From an uncultured bacterium (GTDB lineage Bacteria > Planctomycetota > Phycisphaerae > Phycisphaerales > UBA1924), in assembly GCA_938003595.1 (NCBI GenBank), contig CALKYH010000182.1:1-8186 (forward strand): 8,186 nt of DNA, in the 5' to 3' direction. Each line of letters opens with the position of its first letter. The first letter of the stretch is position 1. Positions 1 through 6,943 of this stretch are shown here, piece by piece. Under the pieces are notes generated by a model, which saw only the letters and a list, made by a program, of their open reading frames with translations, did not search any database and was not told the DNA's origin. Position numbers and translations under genes: made by a program.

Positions 1-258
1 ATGACCGCGATCCTGGAGACCACCGGCCCCCGCGCCTTCGGGCTCGAGGCCGCCGTCGGTCTGCGCGACTTCTCGCACCGGATGGCCCAGGCCGTCCGCC
101 GGCACGCGACCGTCCGCACGGCGCAGGCCGGCGCCGTCGCCGCGCCGGCCCACGCGCTGGACCTTTCTCCCCGCTTCCCCGCCGCCACGGTGGTGGGGGT
201 GGTGGACGGGCTCTTCGGCCTGTCGCACCTGCAGGACCTGCCTCCCCCGACGGCGTGA
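1..258 (+). CDS. Unrecognised protein, probable C-terminal fragment (85 codons)
   Basis: An open frame runs from the first base of the window to a TGA at 256-258. Third codon positions are almost all G or C, as in the clearly real genes here, so the frame looks coding. An ATG falls exactly on bases 1-3, but nothing upstream is visible, so no ribosome binding site can be judged; it may be an internal methionine of a longer gene cut by the window edge. The peptide is alanine- and valine-rich, has an amphipathic stretch near residues 20-45, a hydrophobic stretch near 62-75 (ATVVGVVDGLFGL) and ends PPPTA. There is no signal peptide or motif I recognise. It lies 127 bases upstream of secA on the same strand. 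It may instead be a small independent gene, and its function is unknown. Confidence 0.5.
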   Translation: MTAILETTGPRAFGLEAAVGLRDFSHRMAQAVRRHATVRTAQAGAVAAPAHALDLSPRFPAATVVGVVDGLFGLSHLQDLPPPTA

Positions 259-385
259 TCCGCTCCGTCGCCCGCGCTTCGGCGCCGGCGCCGCTGGTCA
301 ATGTCCATCGAACAGGCACGGTCCCCGCCGGACGAGCGACGCTCGCCCCGGCCCCGCGAATCACATCCTTCTGAAGAGACTTCCC

Positions 386-3300
386 ATGGCTCAGCAGCAC
401 CAGGGCGTCCCCGTCGTCGGGCCCCTTCTGACTCTCATCTTCGGCACGCGCAACGAGCGCTTCGTCAAGAAGTACACCCAGCGCGTCGAGGAGATCAACT
501 CGATGGAGCCGCAGATGCGCGCCCTTACGGACGAGCAGCTGCGCGCCAAGACGGCCGAGTTCCGCGCCCGCATCGAGAAGGGCGAGAAGCCCTACGACCT
601 GATGTCGGAGGCCTTCGCCGTCGCCCGCGAGGCCATGGACCGCGCCGTCGGCATCCGCAACATCTTCAACCCCCGCTTCGTCGACGAGTTCGACGCGGCG
701 CGCCTCCCCGCCGACATCCGCGCCACCTACGAGCGCGTGAGGGCCGAGCTGGCCGCCAAGCCCCCCGTCCCGCCCGAGGGCGAGTTCATGGGCGGCCACG
801 AGGAGATCCCCGGCTGGCGCCAGGGCGACCTGCCGCTGGAGCTCTACCAGGCCGTCCGCGAGCTGTACCCCGAGAGCAAGCCCCCGTTCCGCTCGCGCCC
901 GTTCGATGTCCAGCTCATCGGCGCCATGGTCCTCTACCAGGGCAAGATCGCCGAGATGAAGACCGGCGAGGGCAAGACCATCGTCGCCCCGCTCGCGGCC
1001 TACCTCGCCACGCTCGAGATGATCCGTGTCCATGTCGTCACCGTGAACGACTACCTCGTCCAGCGCGACCGCGACTGGACCTTCCCCTTCTTCAAGCACC
1101 TGGGCCTCACCGTCGGCGCCATCCACCCGATGCACATGCAGCCCGAGGATGTCAAGCGCGTCATGTACCGCTGCGATGTCGTCTACGGCACCACCGCCGA
1201 GTTCGGCTTCGACTACCTCCGCGACAACATGAAGCGCAGCGCCGACCAGCAGGTCCAGCGCGCCCGCGAGTTCGCCATCGTCGACGAGGTGGACTCCATC
1301 CTCATCGACGAGGCCCGCACCCCCCTGATCATCAGCGGCCCCGCCCACGACGACGCCCCGCGCTACGACCTGGCCGACCGCCTCGCCCGTCACCTGGTCG
1401 AGAAGCAGCGCCCCTGGTCCGACGCCGACGCCGTCGTCGACAAGTGCAAGATGCGCATCAAGGGCCTCGAGGGCGACATCCGCAACGCCCGCGACAAGGC
1501 GAAGATCCCCGAGCTCACCGCCGAGCTCAAGAAGTCCCGCGCCGAGCTGCCCGAGCTCGAGGCCGCCCGCGACCGCTTCACCCAGTACTTCGAGGTCCAG
1601 CTCGACCGCAAGCAGGCCCACCTGACCCACCACGGCGTCGCCGAGGCCCAGCGCGCCGCGGACCTGGGCTCCTTCTATGTCGGCGAGAATGTCGACCTGC
1701 CCCATCTCCTGGAGCAGTCCCTCCGCGCCCATGTCGTCTACCAGCGCGACCGCGACTATGTGATCATGCCCGTCAAGGACCAGAACACCGGGCGCGACCA
1801 GCCCAGCATCGTCATCGTCGATGTCTTCACGGGCCGCCCCATGATCGGCCGCCAGTGGTCCGACGGCCTGCACCAGGCCATCGAGGCCAAGGAGCAGGTG
1901 CCGATCAAGCAGGAGACCCAGACGGTCGCCACCATCACCATCCAGAACTTCTTCAAGATGTACAAGCGCCTCGCCGGCATGACCGGCACCGCCGACACCG
2001 AGGCCCAGGAGTTCAACGACATCTACAAGCTCGATGTCGTCTCCATCCCCACCAACCTCCCCGTCGTCCGGCGCGACTTCAACGACACCGTCTACCTCAC
2101 CGCCAACGACAAGTGGTCCGCCGTCGTCGACGAGATCCGCGCCTTCCACGACATGGGCCGCCCCGTCCTGGTCGGCACCACCAGCGTCGAAAAGAGCGAG
2201 AAGCTCTCCCAGGAGCTCACCCGCCGCCACCAGATCAAGCACGAGGTCCTCAACGCCAAGCAGCACGAGCGCGAGGCCCACATCATCGAGAACGCCGGCC
2301 AGCTCGGCGCCGTCATGATCGCCACCAACATGGCCGGCCGCGGCACCGACATCAAGCTCGCCCGCCTCTCCCGCGAGGCCCTGCTCGAGCACTGGCTCCG
2401 CCGCTCCCTCGCCCCCCGCGAGCTGACCGTCAACGACCCCGACGAGCGCGTGCGCGAGCTGGTCTTCCGCAAGATCGCCCCGCGCGAGCTCGACCTGCCG
2501 AAGGCCGAGGTCGAGGCCATGACCCCCGACCAGATCGAACTCGCCCTCCTCCGCAAGTGGTGCGAGAAGTACACCATGGCCGCGCCGGGCTCGCTCGAGA
2601 AGATGAGCGCCGAGGCCCTCCGCCAGGCGCTGGACGAGTCCGGCCGCACCGCCATGCACCGCATCGGCTGGGCCGACTCCGTCGAGCGCCTCGGCGGCCT
2701 GCATGTCATCGGCACCGAGCGCCACGAGTCCCGGCGCATCGACAACCAGCTCCGCGGCCGCTCCGGCCGACAGGGCGACAACGGCTCCACGCGCTTCTTC
2801 GTCGGCCTCGACGACGACCTCATGAAGATGTTCGCCGGCGACCTCACCCTCCGCCTGCTCTCCAAGCTCGGCATGAAGGAGGGCGACTCCATCGAGCACC
2901 CGCTCCTCACCAAGTCCGTCGCCAAGGCCCAGCGCAAGGTCGAGGAACGCAACTTCCAGGTCCGCAAGAACATCCTCGAGTACGACGAGGTCATGGAGCA
3001 CCAGCGCCGCTCCTTCTACGGCCTGCGCCAGCGCGTCCTCGAGGGCCGCGACATCCGCGGGCTCGTCGTCGAGTACATCACCGACACCGTCCACGACGCC
3101 GCCGACAAGTACCTCGACCCCCTCTACGCCGCCGAGTGCGCCGCCGAGCACGCCCGACAGATCATCGACTTCCCCATCCCCCCCGAGCGCCTCAAGGGCC
3201 TCTCCCGCGAGGACATGGACGAACGCGTCCGCACCATCGCCAAGACCGAGGCACGCTCCGTCGTCAACCTCACCATCGGCGAGTACATCCCCGACGGCGC

Positions 3301-4390
3301 GCCCCCCGAGGACTGGGACACCAAGGGCCTCATCCTCTGGGCCTCCAAGCAGTTCGGCGTCGAGCTCACCGCCGCCGAACTCCACGAGCGCTCCATCCAG
3401 GACATCGAGCACGCCCTCAACGACGCCGCCGCGGCCCGCATCGACGCCGCCGACCTCTCCGGCCTCGCCCGCTACGCCGCCCCCGAGTTCGGCGCCGACC
3501 AGCTCTGCGCCTGGGCCAGGAGCATGTTCGGCGTCGAGGTCAAAGCCGAGGAAATCTGGGGCTCGCCCGAGCTCGTCGCCGCCGCCGGCGACCTCGTCCG
3601 CGAGCGCGCCCTGGCCGCGTACCACAAGAAGGAGATCGAGTACCCCGTCGACTTCATCATGGAGATGACCGCCTCCATGATGGGCTCCGCGCCCCAGCAG
3701 GCGATGACCAACCTCGTCAACTGGGCCAACGGCCGCTTCGGCCTGGGCTGGACGGAGGAGACCCTCCGCTCCAAGATGCCACAGCAGATCCACGCCGAGC
3801 TTGTCGCCGCCTCCCGATCCGCCATCGACGACGACCGTCTCGGCTCCTCCATCGAGGAGGCCGTCAACTGCAAGGACGACGCCGCGCTCGAGGCGTTCTT
3901 CCTCGCCAAGTTCAACACGCCCCTGCCCGAGGCCCTCAAGAAGCTCCACGGCCAGGACCGCGAGGACAAGGTCCGAGCCCGCGTCGAATCCATGCTCCGC
4001 GGCGAGATGGCCCGCTTCGAGCAGTTCGTCCTGCTCGAGGTCTTCGACCAGGCCTGGCGCGACCACCTCTACGCCATGGACCAGCTCCGCGACTCCATCG
4101 GCTACCGCGCCTTCAGCCAGCAGGACCCGCGCATCGAGTACAAGCGCGAGGGCTCCCGCCTCTTCAAGGAGCTGGAGCGCACCATGCGCGACCGCGCCGC
4201 CGAGTACCTCTTCAAGGTCCGTCTCGTCCCCCAGACCGCGCCGCGCCAGGCCCCGCCGCCCCGGCCCGCCCCGCGCCCCGCCGTCGCCGGCGCCCCCGGA
4301 AGCGCCCCCGGCGTTCCGGGGGGCTCACCGGGCGGCGCGCCCCGCTCCTTCGGCTCCGGCACCATCAGCGGACCCGGCCTGGACGCCTGA
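386..4390 (+). CDS. secA: Preprotein translocase ATPase SecA, expanded planctomycete form (1334 aa)
   Basis: SecA is the cytoplasmic ATPase that drives unfolded preproteins through the SecYEG channel. Seen here: Walker A MKTGEGKT (residues 191-198), the DYLRDNM signature, Walker B DEVD (300-303) followed by SILIDEARTPLIISG, GTTSVEKSE (597-605), MAGRGTDI (649-656), GTERHESRRIDNQLRGRSGR (776-795), then the helical scaffold and wing regions to the EYKRE segment. All ATPase motifs look intact. The protein is about 430 residues longer than the 901-residue E. coli SecA. Extra sequence lies at about 93-170 (before RPFDVQL), 355-396 (charged, coiled-coil-like), 660-768 in the second nucleotide-binding fold, and about 982-1176, where a helical wing motif is repeated. 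The last 54 residues (1281-1334) are rich in Pro, Ala and Gly, and the usual C-terminal CxCx8C(H/C) zinc-binding motif is absent. The start at 386 matches the family N-terminus (GPLLTLIFGTRNER); the only upstream Shine-Dalgarno-like bases are a weak GAAGAG at 373-378. A bidirectional hairpin terminator follows. Confidence 0.97.
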   Translation: MAQQHQGVPVVGPLLTLIFGTRNERFVKKYTQRVEEINSMEPQMRALTDEQLRAKTAEFRARIEKGEKPYDLMSEAFAVAREAMDRAVGIRNIFNPRFVDEFDAARLPADIRATYERVRAELAAKPPVPPEGEFMGGHEEIPGWRQGDLPLELYQAVRELYPESKPPFRSRPFDVQLIGAMVLYQGKIAEMKTGEGKTIVAPLAAYLATLEMIRVHVVTVNDYLVQRDRDWTFPFFKHLGLTVGAIHPMHMQPEDVKRVMYRCDVVYGTTAEFGFDYLRDNMKRSADQQVQRAREFAIVDEVDSILIDEARTPLIISGPAHDDAPRYDLADRLARHLVEKQRPWSDADAVVDKCKMRIKGLEGDIRNARDKAKIPELTAELKKSRAELPELEAARDRFTQYFEVQLDRKQAHLTHHGVAEAQRAADLGSFYVGENVDLPHLLEQSLRAHVVYQRDRDYVIMPVKDQNTGRDQPSIVIVDVFTGRPMIGRQWSDGLHQAIEAKEQVPIKQETQTVATITIQNFFKMYKRLAGMTGTADTEAQEFNDIYKLDVVSIPTNLPVVRRDFNDTVYLTANDKWSAVVDEIRAFHDMGRPVLVGTTSVEKSEKLSQELTRRHQIKHEVLNAKQHEREAHIIENAGQLGAVMIATNMAGRGTDIKLARLSREALLEHWLRRSLAPRELTVNDPDERVRELVFRKIAPRELDLPKAEVEAMTPDQIELALLRKWCEKYTMAAPGSLEKMSAEALRQALDESGRTAMHRIGWADSVERLGGLHVIGTERHESRRIDNQLRGRSGRQGDNGSTRFFVGLDDDLMKMFAGDLTLRLLSKLGMKEGDSIEHPLLTKSVAKAQRKVEERNFQVRKNILEYDEVMEHQRRSFYGLRQRVLEGRDIRGLVVEYITDTVHDAADKYLDPLYAAECAAEHARQIIDFPIPPERLKGLSREDMDERVRTIAKTEARSVVNLTIGEYIPDGAPPEDWDTKGLILWASKQFGVELTAAELHERSIQDIEHALNDAAAARIDAADLSGLARYAAPEFGADQLCAWARSMFGVEVKAEEIWGSPELVAAAGDLVRERALAAYHKKEIEYPVDFIMEMTASMMGSAPQQAMTNLVNWANGRFGLGWTEETLRSKMPQQIHAELVAASRSAIDDDRLGSSIEEAVNCKDDAALEAFFLAKFNTPLPEALKKLHGQDREDKVRARVESMLRGEMARFEQFVLLEVFDQAWRDHLYAMDQLRDSIGYRAFSQQDPRIEYKREGSRLFKELERTMRDRAAEYLFKVRLVPQTAPRQAPPPRPAPRPAVAGAPGSAPGVPGGSPGGAPRSFGSGTISGPGLDA
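3329..3913 (+). repeat. Fourfold helical-wing motif inside SecA
   Basis: Within SecA the pattern L-x-x-[W/F]-x4-F-[G/N] occurs four times: LILWASKQFG (residues 982-991), LCAWARSMFG (1040-1049), LVNWANGRFG (1110-1119) and LEAFFLAKFN (1168-1177). The spacings are 58, 70 and 58 residues. Each copy is followed by a short acidic or proline stretch and a helix. From memory, E. coli SecA has a single equivalent (WDIPGLQERLKNDFDLDL), and the first copy here is preceded by WDTKG, matching WDIPG. I infer internal duplication of a helical wing unit, adding roughly 190 residues. The repeats are diverged, so the duplication is old. Confidence 0.6.
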
Positions 4391-4416
4391 CGCTCGAATC
4401 CATCCCAACAAAAAAA

Positions 4417-4450
4417 CCGCCGACCGACGGACTCATCCGTCGGTCGGCGG
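4417..4450. terminator. Bidirectional hairpin terminator between secA and the convergent gene
   Basis: A perfect 15-bp stem, CCGCCGACCGACGGA at 4417-4431 and its reverse complement at 4436-4450, closes a 4-base CTCA loop. Seven A residues at 4410-4416 lie on the left, so on the minus strand the hairpin is followed by TTTTTTT, a strong intrinsic terminator for the gene at 4472-5815. On the plus strand it is followed by the weaker CGTTGTTT, ending secA. It sits in the middle of the 81 bases between the two stop codons. Confidence 0.9.
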
Positions 4451-4471
4451 CGTTGTTTCCACTCCGGACGA

Positions 4472-5815
4472 TCAGCGCCGGCGACGGATCGCCGCAACGC
4501 CCGCGAGGCCCAGCAGCGCCGCGCCGCCCGGCGCGGGGATCTGAATCGTGAAAGCGCCGCTCACGCCCCCGACGAGCGTGCCCTCGAAGATGATCCAGCG
4601 GCCGTTGTCGCTCATCGAGAACGAGTCCTGGCCGGACGCGATCGTGTCGATGATCACGCCGTCGATCATCGTCACGCCCTCCTGCACGAGCAGCATGTCG
4701 TTCAGGAACAGGCCCGTGTCGATGTCGGTGTTGGGATCGTCCCAGTCGCCGTAGTACAGCACATTGCCGACCCCGTCGATGTCCACCGGACCCGTGCCGA
4801 ACGAGGTGAACACGAACCCGCCGATGGCCGCGTTCCCGGAGCCCTCCTGGGCGACGAGGCCCGCGCTGCTCACGATCACCGTGTCGCTCGTCGTGTCGCC
4901 GGCCAGCGTCGCGCGCATCGCCCAGTCGCCGCTGTCGTTCATCGCCACCACCGTCGAGGTGGACAGCGAGCCCCAGTTGCGGCCCTGGATGCCCGACGCC
5001 GTCCCCTCCTGCGCCACGATCGTCGTCGTATTGCCGTCGGAGATCGCCACGACGCCGTCGCCGGTCGTCGCGCCGTCCAGGTCCGCGACGAACATCGCCT
5101 GCCCCGGGTTGTTGAACGCGAAGTTGTGCGGCCCGGTGCCCAGCTCGACCACCAGCTGCCCGGCGAGCGAGTCGCCCTCCTTCACGATCACCTTCTCGCT
5201 CAAGAGTCCCCCCGAGCCGTCGGTGTTCGCGATCACCAGCGCGCGATCGACCGTCGAGGGGATGTTCGGATCGTCCACGCTCGAGAGCATCAGGATCTGG
5301 TCGGAGTCGTTGATCTTCGTCTCGAACCACCCGATGTACGGCGTCCCCGCCGAGAAGCCCGCCGCGGTCGAGACCGTCCCCTCCTGGATCACCAGCGACG
5401 CGTTGAAGAACACGCCCGAGTCGTCGTTCGTGCCCGTCGTCCCGTCCAGGAAGAAGTTGAACCCGCCGTTGCCGGCGTTGTTGATCGACACGCCGTCGAA
5501 GGAGTCCAGCGTCGCTCCCGTCGGCGCCGCCAGGGACTGACCCTCGCGCAGGAACAGCGAGAATGGATTGCCCGCGCCCGTCCCCGAAAGCATGGCGCCG
5601 TCGGTGTTCGTGTCGGCGCCGTTGGTGTCCACCTCGACAAACCACTGGCCGCTGTTGTTGATCGCCAGGTTGTCGATCAAAGTCACCAGCCCCACCCCGC
5701 CGACGCTGTCGCCCTGCAGGACCGCCGTGCCGAACAGGTACGGCCCCGCCGCCGCGCCGACAGACATCGCGCCGCCGCAGGCGCACACCAGGAGCAGTTG
5801 CAGTCGCTTCGTCAT
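4472..5815 (-). CDS. Exported NxxG tandem-repeat protein with PEP-CTERM-like anchor (447 aa)
   Basis: The protein begins with a Sec signal peptide (MTKR, then a hydrophobic stretch to about AAA at 21-23) and ends with a PEP-CTERM-like tail: PAPGG at 427-431, a hydrophobic helix, then RRRR. Between them lie seven imperfect repeats of about 55-65 residues. Each has an EG or QG turn (at about 35, 91, 145, 213, 270, 324 and 379) and then an NxxG-type strand motif such as NNSGQWF (53-59), NNAGNGGF (112-119), NNPGQAMF (235-242), NDSGDWAM (293-300) and SDNGRWIIF (402-410). This matches the family that databases call choice-of-anchor tandem-repeat NxxGxxAF proteins, whose function is unknown. A role as a cell-surface or matrix protein is inferred. 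The start is supported by AGGGAAG about 4 bases upstream (minus strand, 5820-5826). The gene converges on secA and diverges from the dockerin gene. There are no catalytic motifs. Confidence 0.92.
   Translation of the reverse strand: MTKRLQLLLVCACGGAMSVGAAAGPYLFGTAVLQGDSVGGVGLVTLIDNLAINNSGQWFVEVDTNGADTNTDGAMLSGTGAGNPFSLFLREGQSLAAPTGATLDSFDGVSINNAGNGGFNFFLDGTTGTNDDSGVFFNASLVIQEGTVSTAAGFSAGTPYIGWFETKINDSDQILMLSSVDDPNIPSTVDRALVIANTDGSGGLLSEKVIVKEGDSLAGQLVVELGTGPHNFAFNNPGQAMFVADLDGATTGDGVVAISDGNTTTIVAQEGTASGIQGRNWGSLSTSTVVAMNDSGDWAMRATLAGDTTSDTVIVSSAGLVAQEGSGNAAIGGFVFTSFGTGPVDIDGVGNVLYYGDWDDPNTDIDTGLFLNDMLLVQEGVTMIDGVIIDTIASGQDSFSMSDNGRWIIFEGTLVGGVSGAFTIQIPAPGGAALLGLAGVAAIRRRR
4475..4537 (-). other. 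PEP-CTERM-like sorting tail of the NxxG protein
   Basis: The final 21 residues (427-447) are PAPG, a hydrophobic segment of about 13 residues (GAALLGLAGVAAI) and RRRR. This is the three-part layout of exosortase substrates, with the glutamate of the classical PEP motif replaced by alanine. It is expected to hold the exported protein at the membrane until sorted. No exosortase gene is in the window. Confidence 0.75.
4580..5713 (-). repeat. Seven NxxG repeats encoded in the exported protein
   Basis: NxxG-type motifs begin at about residues 53, 112, 169, 235, 293, 347 and 402-403, with spacings of 59, 57, 66, 58, 54 and about 55. Between them sits a conserved (V/I)xQEG-type turn. Copies three (NDSDQILML) and six (IDGVGNVLYY) are the most degenerate. 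Seven blade-sized units are compatible with a seven-bladed beta-propeller, but this is inference from count and length only. Confidence 0.7.
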
Positions 5816-5921
5816 GTTTCTTCCCTTTCACGATCGGCCGCAACGCGGCCCGTGGTCCGCTCGCGCCGGCGCTCCGCGGCGCCGACGACACCATCCCCGG
5901 ACAGTTTCTCCGAGAACCACC

Positions 5922-5950
5922 CTAGTACCACGAACGCCCCCCCGGGACAA
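5922..5950 (-). promoter_or_regulatory. Candidate promoter of the NxxG-repeat gene
   Basis: On the minus strand, TTGTCC (5950-5945, 4 of 6 to TTGACA) is followed after 17 bases by TACTAG (5927-5922, 3 of 6 to TATAAT). This would give a leader of about 100 bases. A small inverted repeat, TTCTC-C-GAGAA at 5906-5916, falls where transcription would start and could be an operator. The match is modest and rests on general sigma-70 consensus. Confidence 0.3.
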
Positions 5951-6003
5951 GGGTTTTTCCAGCCCCTGAACCCGCGTCATTCCTCTGGACGCCCCCAGCC
6001 CCG

Positions 6004-6012
6004 TGTGATAGG
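6004..6012 (+). promoter_or_regulatory. Candidate extended -10 element of the dockerin gene
   Basis: TGTGATAGG lies about 52 bases upstream of the ATG at 6064. TG plus one base before an A/T-containing hexamer is the form of an extended -10 box, although GATAGG is a poor hexamer. The same TGTGATAG octamer occurs upstream of the gene at 7984. No convincing -35 box was found. Confidence 0.28.
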
Positions 6013-6063
6013 TTCCAGAGACCGGACCCCGGCCCCCCGGCTGGACCCTCAGGAGGGAAGATC

Positions 6064-6816
6064 ATGCGCCCCATCGCTCTCGCCGCCATTGTCCTCGCCG
6101 CCTCCGCCCAGGCCTCGCCCATCGGCGACCTCCGCGACGGCCAGGACCTCACCTTCGACCTCCAGGGCATGACCTACACATACAGCGGCTTCATGTCCGG
6201 GACCGGCTCCTTCGTGGACGCCGACATCGGCCCGACCTGCGTCCCCAAGGCCCCCGGCACGCTCGACATCACCGTCGACCTCGCCGACCTGGGTGCCCCC
6301 TTCTCCGCCATCGTCACCTTCACCGGCGTCGAGCTCACGCCCACCTCCGCGCGCTGGAGCGCCGACACCATCATCAACCAGTGCGTCACCGTCGATGTGG
6401 ACGGCACAATGGTGCAGTTGCTCGTCCGACGCGTGAACGGCCAGCTCACCGGCGCCGCGGCGAATGTCCCCGGCTTCAGCGATCCCACCTGCCTCCGCCA
6501 GTACAATGTCGATGTGCAGGAGACCGGCGGCGACGCGCAGACCTGGGTCAACATCGAGACCTACGCGCTCTGCCAGCAGCTGACCTTCCTCCGCATCGAC
6601 TTCCAGCTCCGCTCGTGGGACTTCGTCATGGCCGGCGGCATCTACTGCCCCGGCGACGCCAACGGCGACCGCCGCGTCGACTTCGCCGACCTCAACATCG
6701 TCCTGGGCGCCTTCAACCAGACCGGCCAGAACCTGCCCGGCGACTTCAACGGCGACGGCGTGGTGAACTTCTCCGACCTGAACCTGGTTCTGGGGAATTT
6801 CAACCTGTCCTGCTGA
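6064..6816 (+). CDS. Exported dockerin-type protein (250 aa)
   Basis: The first 18 or so residues form a Sec signal peptide (MRPIALAAIVLAASAQAS). Residues 20-193 form a beta-rich domain I do not recognise, with four cysteines at 59, 107, 143 and 170. From C195 to C250 is a two-repeat type I-like dockerin: CPGDANGDRRVDFADLN (195-211), then PGDFNGDGVVNFSDLN (225-240), each followed by a VLG.FN helix end. The Asp and Asn residues at 198, 200, 202, 209 and at 227, 229, 231, 238 fit paired EF-hand-like calcium loops. Cysteines bracketing the module fit the so-called GC-type dockerin seen in Phycisphaerales exported proteins. The start is fixed by AGGAGG at 6051-6056, seven bases before the ATG. 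No enzyme motif is present, so this is unlikely to be a cellulosome enzyme. A surface or complex-forming role through the dockerin is inferred, and the binding partner is unknown. Confidence 0.93.
   Translation: MRPIALAAIVLAASAQASPIGDLRDGQDLTFDLQGMTYTYSGFMSGTGSFVDADIGPTCVPKAPGTLDITVDLADLGAPFSAIVTFTGVELTPTSARWSADTIINQCVTVDVDGTMVQLLVRRVNGQLTGAAANVPGFSDPTCLRQYNVDVQETGGDAQTWVNIETYALCQQLTFLRIDFQLRSWDFVMAGGIYCPGDANGDRRVDFADLNIVLGAFNQTGQNLPGDFNGDGVVNFSDLNLVLGNFNLSC
6646..6813 (+). other. Dockerin module bracketed by cysteines
   Basis: Two duplicated DxNxD loop plus helix units occupy residues 195-250, with C195 just before the first and C250 as the very last residue. The two halves are clearly homologous (GDANGDRRVDFADLNIVLG and GDFNGDGVVNFSDLNLVLG). 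All eight main calcium-ligand positions hold Asp or Asn. Confidence 0.92.
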
Positions 6817-6845
6817 TTCCGAACCCCCCGAAACCCCCAACTTGA

Positions 6846-6863
6846 GCGGGAAACCGCATTTTT
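6846..6863 (+). terminator. Weak candidate terminator after the dockerin gene
   Basis: GCGG-GAAA-CCGC (6846-6857) is a 4-bp stem with a GNRA tetraloop, followed by A and TTTTT (6859-6863), about 30 bases after the stop codon. The stem is short for an intrinsic terminator, so read-through or factor-dependent ending is possible. Confidence 0.35.
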
Positions 6864-6930
6864 GGTATTTGATCGGGTGAGAATCGCCAGAATCATCGGC
6901 ATGGACGGCGCCAATTCTCAAAAAGTCTCG

Positions 6931-6936
6931 TATACT
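6931..6936 (+). promoter_or_regulatory. Candidate -10 box of the laminin-B-like gene
   Basis: TATACT matches TATAAT at 5 of 6 positions, which stands out in this GC-rich sequence. Transcription would start near 6943, giving a leader of about 125 bases before the ATG at 7068. There is no good -35 hexamer 16-18 bases upstream. One of the only two CTAG sites I saw in the window lies just downstream, at 6939-6942. Confidence 0.4.
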
Positions 6937-6943
6937 CCCTAGG

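Noticed and set aside
281..292. Palindrome GGCGCCGGCGCC upstream of secA
   Set aside because: Short GC palindromes are expected at this composition. There is no T-run after it and no second copy marking an operator.
2092..2994. A 300-codon minus-strand frame antisense to secA
   Set aside because: It is Ser/Arg-rich shadow composition lying wholly inside secA.
301..4551. A 1416-codon + strand frame covering all of secA in another frame
   Set aside because: Its product is almost only Arg, Pro, Ala, Gly and His, with no domain. It is the shadow that C-ending codons of secA cast in a neighbouring frame, while the 386-4390 frame carries every SecA motif.
5777..5815. Possible lipoprotein cysteine (LLLVCAC) in the signal peptide of the NxxG protein
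   Set aside because: The residues before either cysteine do not fit the lipobox, and both lie in the middle of the hydrophobic core, not after it.
4365..5894. A 509-codon minus-strand frame over the NxxG-repeat gene
   Set aside because: It is Arg/Gly/Asp-rich low-complexity sequence without signal peptide or repeats. The 4472-5815 frame has the signal peptide, repeats, anchor and ribosome binding site.
5126..6172. A 348-codon + strand frame antisense to the NxxG gene and running into the dockerin gene
   Set aside because: It is Arg-rich, crosses a divergent intergenic region and overlaps two well-supported genes, with no recognisable domain.
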